7,041 bases of DNA from Candidatus Hydrogenedentota bacterium (GCA_903922535.1 CAIXUF010001066.1:1-7041); one strand, 5' to 3'. Counted from the stretch's first letter, positions 1-6,516 are shown. Notes: a model not told the origin generated them from the sequence alone. Numbers and translations: made by a program.

Positions 1-1
1 C

Positions 2-898
2 CCGCTCGTGCGCATGGAGGCGTCCACAAACCTGCTTGGCGGGCAGCCCTTCTCCATGGCTAACCTGCGCGAAGTGCGCGCCATTTGCGACCAGCACAAC
101 ATCCCGCTCATTATGGACGCCAGCCTCATCGGCGAGAACGCGTACTTCATCAAGCAGCGCGAGGCGGAGTTCAAAAGCACGCCGATCAAGGACATTCTGC
201 TGCTCATGTGCGGCCTGTGCGATGTCGTGTACTTCTCGAGCCGCAAGGTCAGTTCGACCCGCGGCGGCGGCATCTTCACCAACAACGTGAAGTATTTCGA
301 TATGTTGAAGGACATGGTCATCCTGTACGAGGGATTCCTTACCTACGGCGGCTGCTCCATCCGCGAGATCGAGGCCATGGCCGTCGGCCTGCGTGAAACC
401 CAGGACGAGACCGTCATCAGCCAGTCCCCGCAGTTCATCAAGTTCCTCGTCGAGAGCCTCGACGCAAAGGGCATTCCCGTGGTCACGCCTCCCGGCGCGC
501 TCGGCGTTCACGTCGATGCGACCGGGTTCCTGCCGCACGTCCCGCAGAGCGAGTATCCGGCGGGAGCGCTGGTTGCCGCGTTCTACCTCATTTCCGGCGT
601 GCGCGGCATGGAGCGCGGCACGGTGTCCAGCGTGCGCGACGCCGACGGCAATGACGTGTATGCGGACTTGGAACTGATGCGTCTGGCGATGCCGCGCCGC
701 GTGTTCACCCTGTCCCAGGTGAAATACGTGTTCGACCGCCTCGACTGGCTCTATCAGAACCGTGATCTTGTCGGCGGCCTCAAGTTCTACTACGAGCCCA
801 AGGTGCTCCGGTTCTTCATGGGCAAGATGGAGCCGACCTCCCCGTGGCCCGAGAAACTGATGGCCAAGTTCCGCGAGGACTTCGGCAACAGCCTCTAA
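2..898 (+). CDS. PLP-dependent beta-eliminating lyase, tyrosine phenol-lyase/tryptophanase-like (5' truncated)
   Basis: The reading frame is open at the left edge, so roughly the first 160-180 residues are missing; the stop is TAA at 896-898. The product belongs to the beta-eliminating lyase family (fold-type I PLP enzymes that split tyrosine or tryptophan into phenol or indole, pyruvate and ammonia). Counting from the GTG at 8, the alignment to Citrobacter freundii TPL as I recall it is gapless across the cofactor site: N8 matches Asn185 (in NLLGGQP), D37 matches Asp214, S77 matches Ser254, K80 matches the PLP lysine Lys257. Further on, R203 in MERG matches Arg381, R225 matches the carboxylate-binding Arg404, and F-F in VLRFF is kept. 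Odd points: Arg217 is Leu40, Lys256 is Arg79, and the Gly-Gly-His before the LDA/VDA strand is replaced (A164-L165-G166). The C-terminus is about 20 residues longer than TPL. Family membership is firm; the substrate is not, and neither TPL nor tryptophanase activity should be assumed. A probable terminator hairpin follows. Confidence 0.9.
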   Translation, partial: PLVRMEASTNLLGGQPFSMANLREVRAICDQHNIPLIMDASLIGENAYFIKQREAEFKSTPIKDILLLMCGLCDVVYFSSRKVSSTRGGGIFTNNVKYFDMLKDMVILYEGFLTYGGCSIREIEAMAVGLRETQDETVISQSPQFIKFLVESLDAKGIPVVTPPGALGVHVDATGFLPHVPQSEYPAGALVAAFYLISGVRGMERGTVSSVRDADGNDVYADLELMRLAMPRRVFTLSQVKYVFDRLDWLYQNRDLVGGLKFYYEPKVLRFFMGKMEPTSPWPEKLMAKFREDFGNSL

Positions 899-952
899 TC
901 CACGGATTCACAGCCCGGACACGTCAATTCCGGCGCAGAATCTGTCATGCGC

Positions 953-985
953 GCAGCCCCGGACCGGCATTCGGCCCGGGGCTGC
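953..985 (+). terminator. GC-rich hairpin after the lyase gene, possible terminator
   Basis: The 10-base arm GCAGCCCCGG (953-962) is perfectly complementary to CCGGGGCTGC (976-985). Inside the loop, CCG (964-966) can also pair with CGG (972-974) across a one-base mismatch, giving a stem of up to 13 pairs. It starts 54 bases after the lyase stop codon. A weaker stem, GCGCA (933-937) with TGCGC (948-952), abuts it upstream. No clear T-run follows (CTTCGTTC), so it is not a textbook intrinsic terminator. It may instead stabilise the 3' end of the transcript. Confidence 0.45.
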
Positions 986-1002
986 CTTCGTTCAAAGTGT
1001 GG

Positions 1003-1022
1003 GGCAGACATTCCTGTCTGCC
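1003..1022. repeat. Palindromic repeat element, copy A
   Basis: A perfect 8-bp stem, GGCAGACA (1003-1010) with TGTCTGCC (1015-1022), closes a 4-base loop TTCC. It is preceded by GTGTGG. A related element at 5473-5490 has the same stem-loop architecture with compensating stem changes, so this looks like a dispersed palindromic repeat rather than a local terminator. Its last two bases are the first two of the 9-bp tandem array that follows. I recall similar short palindromes being widespread between genes in Verrucomicrobia, Lentisphaerae and Hydrogenedentota genomes, but cannot verify that here. Confidence 0.7.
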
Positions 1023-1074
1023 GTCCATACCGTCCATACCGTCCATACCGTCCATATCGTCCATATCGTCCATA
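1021..1074. repeat. 9-bp tandem array 1 (six units of YCGTCCATA)
   Basis: Six head-to-tail 9-bp units occupy 54 bp: four CCGTCCATA followed by two TCGTCCATA. The period is a multiple of three and no frame through it contains a stop, which creates spurious small open frames reading Met-Asp-Gly, Trp-Thr-Val or Tyr-Gly-Arg repeats on the minus strand. None of these is a credible gene. The array begins inside the last bases of the palindrome at 1003-1022 and ends 74 bp before the start of the large secreted-protein gene. Confidence 0.9.
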
Positions 1075-1134
1075 AGATGTGGCAATAGGTGGCCGCCGCA
1101 AGTACGATAGAAGCTGCCGTCGTTTCTGCCACCC

Positions 1135-1141
1135 GGAAGGA
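1135..1141 (+). promoter_or_regulatory. Ribosome binding site for the DUF4091 protein
   Basis: GGAAGGA lies 7 bases before the ATG at 1149 and is a good Shine-Dalgarno match. It decides the start: the upstream in-frame GTG at 1089 has no such site and would put about 20 extra residues before the signal peptide. Confidence 0.75.
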
Positions 1142-1148
1142 TCTGCAA

Positions 1149-4100
1149 ATGCGCTGCCGAAATATTGCCTGCCTGTTCCTGAGCGTCCAACTCCTGACGT
1201 CCCTGACTGTCATGGCTGCGGACCTCGTGTGGACCCGGACCACCGGACAGTACCCGGTGGAGTGCACACCTGTCCTGGGCGTCGCCAACGCCCAGCCCGC
1301 GATGATTGCCGTGAACCGGAACGGCGAAGTCATGGCGTGGGGGCTGGACGGATCAGACATGGGCAGGGAGCCTGACGGACGTGTCGCGCAATTGCCCAAG
1401 GGCGTCTGGTCGTCCAGTCCTGCGGTGATTCCCGAAGGGCAGGGGGGAGGCATCATCGTGTGCAATACCAAGGGCCTGGTGGTGGCGCTGGACGCGGCCT
1501 TCCAGCCCCGATGGGAATACCAACTGCCCGGCGAGACCTCCTTCAACTGCGCCGCCCCTGCAATGCTGCCACTGTCCGGTGGGCAAGCCCCGGCATTCGT
1601 CCTGAGCGACCAGTCGGGAACCGTGACCTCTCTTGATCTGGCAGGCAAGCCGGTCTGGCAAACCCAACTGGGAACAGGCGAGTGTGACGCGCTGGTGGCC
1701 GTTTTTGGAGACGGTGGGGTTCCATCGTTACTCGTCTCTGCGGGCCCGCAGCTTCACCGGTTGGACAGCGCCGGGAAGATCCTCTGGTCGCACGATATGA
1801 AGGCAAACGTCAGTTCGAAAGCGGAAGTTCTCGAGATTGGCGCGGAGCGGCTGATCTTCTGCGGGACTGTCGCGGGAGAGTTGCAGGCAATGGGGATGGA
1901 TGGCACTCCGGCATGGACCGCATCCATCGATGACGAGGTGGGCAACACCATTGTGTTATTGCCCCGCCCCAACGACCGGCCGCTTGTCCTGTGCACCGGC
2001 CTCTGGGGCAACCTCTATGCGTTGGACGAAAAGGGGCAGCGGGTGTGGACCCATGAGTTTCGTTCCAAGAACCGGGGACGGCCTGTGGTGTTTGACGCCA
2101 ACGGGGACGGAAAGCAGGAGGTGCTGGTGACCACCTACGGCGAGCACGCCTGCCTGTATGATCAGGCGGGAAATCTGATCGACGACCTGCGCCTGAGCGG
2201 GTGCATCAACGGTTCAGCACTGATGCTGGAGGGGCCCGCGGGAACGGTGCCGGAAGTGATGACCGTGGACGCGTCGCTCTTGGCGCACCGCTTCCGCATG
2301 GGAACCCCCAAGCCCGTCTACGGTAGAACCCCGGCTCCGGAAGGCATAACGGTGACTTGGCCGGAGGGAAACGCCCCGGGTGCGGCGGCGACGGCAAGGG
2401 TGGACAATCCGCACGGAGCCTTGTTGTGCGTGAATGTGCGCAGCACCGCCCCCGGCCGGGTGTCCATAATCCAGGGCCGTGTGACGGCATCTTCTGCTTT
2501 TGAAGTGCCCCTGCCGGGCGGTGAACTGATAGAGGGGGACGCGTGGCAATGCACTGTCCGTGATCCGGGCGGCAAGGTCATCGCCGACGCCGGTTGGACC
2601 GTTCCAGCGCGGACGGGCGCGCCGGACACGTCCGTTTCGGCGCTGTACGCCTGGGCAACGCCCGCGTACGGGTTGTTCGATGAGAAACGGCTGGCGCCAT
2701 GCGGCCGAGAAGGCGGTGCAGTGCGTCTGGCCGCCGTCTATCAGGATGAGGTGGAGCAGGGTGGATTCATGGTTGCCTCCTCGCTCGATCAGCCCTGTCA
2801 GGTGCATGTGGATGTCGCTCCGCTCAAGACCGCCGAAGGAAAACCCTTTGCCGGGACCGCATCCCTCTTCGAACTGTTGCAGACAGGCACGGTGAACGGG
2901 GAACGCGTGCCCGATGCACTGATGGATTTGGGCAACGCCCGGGTGGCTGCAATCTCTCCAAGAACGGGCACGAAGTTCTGGCTGCAAGTCGATGCCCGGA
3001 ATGCGGAACCGGGAAAGTACACAGCGAAAATCACGGCGGAGCCCCTTCACCGCGAAGCGCCCGCGGTGGAACTGGCGGTGGAACTCGAAGTGTTGCCGCT
3101 GCGTATTCCCAAACCGTTGCCTTTGTCCCTGTGTACTTGGGACTACGTGCCAAACAAGTGGTTCCCGGACCACACCACCGAAGTCCTGGACGACATGCGG
3201 CGGCACGGCGTGAACATCTTTCCACGTACCGGTTCCATCCCAAAGGGCACAGTGGATGCCGAGGGGCGTTTGTCCATCGACTGGACCGCGCTCGACACGG
3301 ACCTCAAGCATTATGAGGGGCGCGGGAGCATCCTGTTCCAGTTGACCGAGCCGCCCATCACCTTCGCCGCAGCGCCGGAACCCCAAAAGAAACGGGAGTG
3401 TCAGATCCTGTTCATGCGGCAATGGCGCGATCACCTCAGGGCGCACGGGCGCGAATACGACAGCTACGCATTGTATCCCGTGGACGAACCGGGGCTGGGT
3501 TACGGCGGCAACAACGTCCAGTTGTTAATCGATTCGGCGAAGCTGTTCCGTGAGGCGGACCCCAAGTTTCGCGTGTACGCCGACCCCGTGCCGGGCCTGT
3601 CGCGGGCCGACTGCGAACGCCTTGAACCGATGATTGATGTATGGTGCCCCAACATGCGGCTGGTATCGTGCGCGCTTGCGGGTGACCCCCGCATGGCGGG
3701 AATCCTCAAGTCCGGCAAGCCCGTGTGGTCCTACGAATGCGTGTCCCAGGTGCGCTCACTGTCGCCGCTCTGCTACAACCGCGCCAATCCGTGGCGCGGC
3801 GATTTCTTCGGCCTCTCCGGCATCGGCTACTGGACGCACAGCACCACCCAGGTCAACGAGTGGTTTCCGGGCAAGACCATCAGCGACGAATACGCACTCG
3901 TCTATCCCGGCCCGCTTCCGGTGTCGAGCGTCCGATGGGAGGCCGTGCGCGACGGACTGGAGGACGTGGCCGCGGCGCGCATGCTGCAACAGGCCGCCAA
4001 TGCCACCGCTGTCAGTGGCGCCCTGCGTGAGGAGGCAAAAGACGAGTTGCGCATGGCGCACACGGACGCAATGGAACTCTCCGACCAGGCCTTTATCGAG

Positions 4101-4238
4101 AGCCGCGACTTTCTGCGCGCCGGCGACCGCCGCATCTGGCACACCTGGACCGATGCGGAGAACTACACCCGACATCGGGCAAGGATAGCCGAACTGACGC
4201 TCGCCCTAACGCCGAAAAAGGACTCTGGAGAACGTTAG
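1149..4238 (+). CDS. Secreted beta-propeller / DUF4091 (GH123-like) protein
   Basis: The product has 1029 residues from the ATG at 1149. Residues 1-24 form a Sec signal peptide (MRCR, a hydrophobic stretch from about 6 to 21, then Ala-Ala before Asp25), so it is exported. Residues about 25-410 look like a PQQ/WD40-like beta-propeller: tryptophans at 28, 122, 170, 213, 256 and 300 recur every 43-48 residues (one double interval), in strands such as GKPVW and GQRVW. A metal-binding-like D-x-N-x-D-G-x-x-E loop is at 316-324. Residues about 415-650 are beta-rich. From about 655 the protein resembles DUF4091, a TIM-barrel family near GH123: CTWDY around W664, YPVDEPG with the acidic pair D779-E780, WSYEC at 860-864, and VRWEAVRDGLED at 928-939, typical of the C-terminal end of these proteins. 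D779-E780 may correspond to the GH123 Asp-Glu catalytic pair, but this is inference. A glycan-processing role is likely; the substrate is unknown. It appears monocistronic, with repeat arrays on both sides. Confidence 0.88.
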   Translation: MRCRNIACLFLSVQLLTSLTVMAADLVWTRTTGQYPVECTPVLGVANAQPAMIAVNRNGEVMAWGLDGSDMGREPDGRVAQLPKGVWSSSPAVIPEGQGGGIIVCNTKGLVVALDAAFQPRWEYQLPGETSFNCAAPAMLPLSGGQAPAFVLSDQSGTVTSLDLAGKPVWQTQLGTGECDALVAVFGDGGVPSLLVSAGPQLHRLDSAGKILWSHDMKANVSSKAEVLEIGAERLIFCGTVAGELQAMGMDGTPAWTASIDDEVGNTIVLLPRPNDRPLVLCTGLWGNLYALDEKGQRVWTHEFRSKNRGRPVVFDANGDGKQEVLVTTYGEHACLYDQAGNLIDDLRLSGCINGSALMLEGPAGTVPEVMTVDASLLAHRFRMGTPKPVYGRTPAPEGITVTWPEGNAPGAAATARVDNPHGALLCVNVRSTAPGRVSIIQGRVTASSAFEVPLPGGELIEGDAWQCTVRDPGGKVIADAGWTVPARTGAPDTSVSALYAWATPAYGLFDEKRLAPCGREGGAVRLAAVYQDEVEQGGFMVASSLDQPCQVHVDVAPLKTAEGKPFAGTASLFELLQTGTVNGERVPDALMDLGNARVAAISPRTGTKFWLQVDARNAEPGKYTAKITAEPLHREAPAVELAVELEVLPLRIPKPLPLSLCTWDYVPNKWFPDHTTEVLDDMRRHGVNIFPRTGSIPKGTVDAEGRLSIDWTALDTDLKHYEGRGSILFQLTEPPITFAAAPEPQKKRECQILFMRQWRDHLRAHGREYDSYALYPVDEPGLGYGGNNVQLLIDSAKLFREADPKFRVYADPVPGLSRADCERLEPMIDVWCPNMRLVSCALAGDPRMAGILKSGKPVWSYECVSQVRSLSPLCYNRANPWRGDFFGLSGIGYWTHSTTQVNEWFPGKTISDEYALVYPGPLPVSSVRWEAVRDGLEDVAAARMLQQAANATAVSGALREEAKDELRMAHTDAMELSDQAFIESRDFLRAGDRRIWHTWTDAENYTRHRARIAELTLALTPKKDSGER

Positions 4239-4245
4239 CCAACCT

Positions 4246-4299
4246 CGTTCATCTGATCCATCCCGTCCATCCCGTCCATCCCGTCCATATCGTCCATCG
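4246..4299. repeat. 9-bp tandem array 2 (six units related to CGTCCATCC)
   Basis: Six in-phase 9-bp units fill 54 bp: CGTTCATCT, GATCCATCC, CGTCCATCC twice, CGTCCATAT and CGTCCATCG. The first two units are degenerate. The array fills most of the gap between two convergent genes, starting 7 bases after the stop of the DUF4091 gene and ending 15 bases before the stop of the URO-D gene. It shares the 17-mer CCGTCCATATCGTCCAT with the array at 1021-1074 and lies in the same orientation. It has no self-complementarity that would make it a terminator. Confidence 0.85.
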
Positions 4300-4314
4300 C
4301 CATCCCTCCGCGGC

Positions 4315-5454
4315 TTATCCCCTTCCCAAGGCCGCGTCATACATCCACACAATCGCCTCCGGACGCACATCCCGCTGGAGATTGTGGGCAGGCGCAAAAA
4401 CGTACCCGCCATCCGTCGCGGGCTTCATGATCCGAAGCAGTGCTTCAACCGCCCCGATGATCGTGGCGCGGTCATTGGACGGCAGCACCTCCTGCGTGTC
4501 CAGTCCCCCGTGGAACACGATGTCGCGGCCATAAGCCGACTTGATCCGTTGCGGGTCCATTCCCTGCGCCTTCGGCTGGATCGGGTTGAGAATGCCCACG
4601 CCCATGTCTATCAAATCGGGCACAATATCAAACACGGCCCCGCACGTATGGTGCATGTACACCGCATCGGTGAACTGGGCGGTGTACGCAATGCGTTCCC
4701 GCATGTAGGGCGCGACAAAGGTCCGGAACATGTCCGGCGACATGAACAGACCGTGCTGCGTCCCGAAATCATCCCCGCTCGTTGTAAGGTGCAGCCAGGG
4801 ACCCAGCCGCTTGTAATACTCCGCAATCACCCGTTTCTGAAACGCCAGAATCTTTCCAAACAGCAGATGCACCCACTCCGGGTCAGCGGCCATCATGAGC
4901 ATCACATGGTCATATCCGCAGAGCCAGCACGCCAGTTCCAGCACGCCAAACACCGGATGCTCCCCGACAACGACATAGGGCGTCATCTCCCGCAGCGCGC
5001 GCGCCTCTTCCTCCCACTGTTCCAGCAGTCCCGGCTGCATCTGCCCCAAAACGGGGAACTCATAAGCGGCCACCGCATCCACACCGGCGTGCTGCAGTGG
5101 ACCTTCGGCGAGACTCCAGTGTTGGCCGCTGAACCGCGTTCGGATGCCAAAGAAATCGGAATGTTCGATCTCGGAGATGCACCCTTCCCGGCCCGTCCTG
5201 AACGGAACAATGTCTCCGACCCGGCGGAAATCCACGTCGAAGCGTTCCAGAATGCGCCGGTCGAATTTCACATAGTCGTCCGGCCGGAGCCCCGCCAAGC
5301 CGAACAGGGCGGCCACTTCCGTTTCGGTAGCAGGATCTTCGATGGTGGATTGCGGCGTGCCTCCAAGGTCAATCGGGCACCGGTCCACAGGTCGGTGTGC
5401 CAGGGTGCAGGCAAAACGCTCTCTATACACGCTGCTGTCAGGGGTTGTTTTCAT
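4315..5454 (-). CDS. Uroporphyrinogen decarboxylase (URO-D) family protein, methyltransferase-like, 379 aa
   Basis: This is a full-length URO-D-family protein (TIM barrel) of a type common in anaerobe and environmental genomes. Its N-terminus, RERFACTLAHRPVDRCPID, is the usual family opening. Other family motifs are SGDDFGTQHGLFMSP (226-240), H269-T-C271-G, GGLDTQ (316-321) and APAHNLQRDVRPE (354-366). The H-x-C-G motif matches the zinc-binding part of corrinoid methyltransferases such as MtaA/MtbA, but the third ligand (Cys in those enzymes) falls near H357 here. A role in haem synthesis is therefore unlikely; methyl transfer from or to a corrinoid protein is an inference. The start is ATG at 5454-5452, with a weak GAAG site 5 bases upstream. 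It follows another URO-D-family gene by 54 bp on the same strand, probably as the last gene of the operon, and converges with the DUF4091 gene. Confidence 0.87.
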   Translation of the reverse strand: MKTTPDSSVYRERFACTLAHRPVDRCPIDLGGTPQSTIEDPATETEVAALFGLAGLRPDDYVKFDRRILERFDVDFRRVGDIVPFRTGREGCISEIEHSDFFGIRTRFSGQHWSLAEGPLQHAGVDAVAAYEFPVLGQMQPGLLEQWEEEARALREMTPYVVVGEHPVFGVLELACWLCGYDHVMLMMAADPEWVHLLFGKILAFQKRVIAEYYKRLGPWLHLTTSGDDFGTQHGLFMSPDMFRTFVAPYMRERIAYTAQFTDAVYMHHTCGAVFDIVPDLIDMGVGILNPIQPKAQGMDPQRIKSAYGRDIVFHGGLDTQEVLPSNDRATIIGAVEALLRIMKPATDGGYVFAPAHNLQRDVRPEAIVWMYDAALGRG

Positions 5455-5472
5455 TCAATCTTCACTGGGAGC

Positions 5473-5490
5473 GCCGGCATCCTTGCCGGC
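5473..5490. repeat. Palindromic repeat element, copy B
   Basis: A perfect 7-bp stem, GCCGGCA (5473-5479) with TGCCGGC (5484-5490), closes a 4-base loop TCCT. It is followed on the plus strand by TTCTTTTCC. Copy A at 1003-1022 has the same loop size, the same innermost CA/TG pairs, and two stem positions changed on both sides so that pairing is kept. It lies in the 54-bp gap between the two minus-strand URO-D genes, 18 bases upstream of the second start codon. In the operon transcript it would form a hairpin just before that ribosome binding site. The T-rich side is in the wrong direction for a terminator of these genes. Confidence 0.65.
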
Positions 5491-5508
5491 TTCTTTTCCG
5501 GATATGGT

Positions 5509-6468
5509 TCATTCCCCGTTCAATCCATGAAACGCCTCACGAATCCACTGATAGTGCTCTTCGTCCATCCCGAGGCATCCATAGTCCTCGATATACGCGA
5601 TATACCCCCCATTGAACGCGCCCAAAGTGTCCCGTAGCCGCCGGGCGTATTCAAAGATCTCGTTGCGCGTCCCCGAAATGGCCCGGCGCTGGTGGTCCAC
5701 CGAGCAGCAGAAACAGACCTTGCCCCCAAAATCCTGTGCCAGCCGCTCAATGCCCATGACGTCCGGCTGGAGCAGTTCAATCACGTCCACGCCAATGTCG
5801 ATCAGGTCGCCGATGATGGCATGCACATTGCCGCACGAGTGAAACCAAATCTTCTTGCCGGCATGGCGCACCCGTTCAAACTGCGCCGCATAGCGCGGCC
5901 GGAACATTGCGCGCCACTGGTCCAGCGAAATCATGAGCCCCTGCTGCGTGCCCCAGTCGTCGCCAAAGGCGACGGCATCCACGGGGTACTGGACCGCTTG
6001 GTCAATGATCCCGTTCTCAAAGTCGAAGACCATGTCCAGCACGCGCCCGGCCCGGTCGGGGTCCGTGCGCAGATCCATCATGAACGGCTCATACCCCCGC
6101 AGGAAGGTCGCCTGGTTAAACCCGGTGATGCCAAGGCCGAACTTGATGAATCGATCGGCCTGCGGGGCAATCTGCTCTGACAGGCGATCGAAGCGCCCCG
6201 GCGCAAAGGGATCGGGTGCGCGGTAGCTGTCAAACACGGACTCATCCCCGAGCGGATGGGTCTTGGGCTGACCCATGGTCCCGTCGAGCACTTCCCAGAC
6301 AAAGCCCCATTCCGTGTCGCCCGTTTCGCGGGGGACAAAGTCGCGGGCGGGGCCATAGCCCGCGCCCACGGTGTCGGAATCCTCGAAGTCCCGGTTGCAG
6401 TAGTGGATTGCCAACCGCGGCGGCCCGCGGCGCTCAATGGCGCGGCATACGATTTCCTTGCGTGTCAT
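5509..6468 (-). CDS. Short URO-D-family protein with Cys-rich motif, methyltransferase-like, 319 aa
   Basis: This second URO-D-family protein is shorter than its neighbour (319 versus 379 residues) and quite divergent from it. The N-terminus (MTRKEIVCRAIERRGPPRLAI) is the family opening in abbreviated form. The core motif FGDDWGTQQGLMIS (168-181) aligns with the neighbour's GDDFGTQHGLFMS. H210-S-C212-G is the H-x-C-G motif, and C298 in EDYGCLG falls where corrinoid methyltransferases of the MtaA/MtbA type have their third zinc ligand, so a complete H-x-C...C set may be present. Where the neighbour has F-H-GGLDTQ, this protein has F253-C-C-S-V-D-H-Q260, preceded by C252. The start is ATG at 6468-6466; no clear Shine-Dalgarno sequence is visible, though no better in-frame start exists. 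It lies 48 bp downstream of the glycosidase-like gene on the same strand. Family membership is firm; methyl transfer is inferred. Confidence 0.85.
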   Translation of the reverse strand: MTRKEIVCRAIERRGPPRLAIHYCNRDFEDSDTVGAGYGPARDFVPRETGDTEWGFVWEVLDGTMGQPKTHPLGDESVFDSYRAPDPFAPGRFDRLSEQIAPQADRFIKFGLGITGFNQATFLRGYEPFMMDLRTDPDRAGRVLDMVFDFENGIIDQAVQYPVDAVAFGDDWGTQQGLMISLDQWRAMFRPRYAAQFERVRHAGKKIWFHSCGNVHAIIGDLIDIGVDVIELLQPDVMGIERLAQDFGGKVCFCCSVDHQRRAISGTRNEIFEYARRLRDTLGAFNGGYIAYIEDYGCLGMDEEHYQWIREAFHGLNGE

Positions 6469-6516
6469 GCACGCATTCTAGCAGGAGCCGGAGTGGCTGG
6501 AAAAGGGGCTTTCCAT

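Noticed and set aside
1021..1074. CRISPR array
   Set aside because: The units are 9 bp, directly adjacent and without unique spacers; no cas gene is present.
1103..1108. TACGAT as a -10 promoter box for the DUF4091 gene
   Set aside because: Only a partial match, with no convincing -35 box at the right distance; promoter consensus is also uncertain in such lineages.
1089..1148. Upstream GTG start for the DUF4091 protein
   Set aside because: There is no ribosome binding site before it. The ATG at 1149 has GGAAGGA at proper spacing and puts the signal peptide at the very N-terminus.
895..1190. Small minus-strand open frames reading Met-Asp-Gly or Tyr-Gly-Arg repeats, and a plus-strand frame with Pro-Ser-Ile repeats
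   Set aside because: They are produced by the 9-bp tandem units, whose length is a multiple of three and which contain no stops. The flanking sequence has no conserved protein features.
2214..3446. A 410-codon open frame on the minus strand inside the DUF4091 gene
   Set aside because: It is fully covered by a strong plus-strand gene, its composition is arginine- and histidine-rich as expected of a shadow frame, and it has no recognisable motif.
4309..4336. CGCGGC/GCCGCG inverted repeat at the end of the 379-residue URO-D gene as a bidirectional terminator
   Set aside because: Six pairs around a 16-base loop that overlaps coding sequence; such pairs are expected by chance in GC-rich DNA.
4315..5454. 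Classical haem-pathway uroporphyrinogen decarboxylase (hemE)
   Set aside because: The H-x-C-G and GDD-x-GTQ motifs belong to the methyltransferase-like branch, the usual hemE N-terminal substrate motifs are not seen, and no haem genes are nearby.
4384..5637. A 417-codon open frame on the plus strand antisense to the 379-residue URO-D gene
   Set aside because: It is the complement of a well-supported gene in GC-rich DNA, where reverse frames often stay open. Its translation matches no family I recognise and it spans two real genes and a repeat.
6498..6515. Hairpin TGGAAA/TTTCCA between the glycosidase-like and short URO-D genes as a terminator
   Set aside because: The stem is only six mostly A-T pairs with no following T-run, and the 48-bp gap fits co-transcription.
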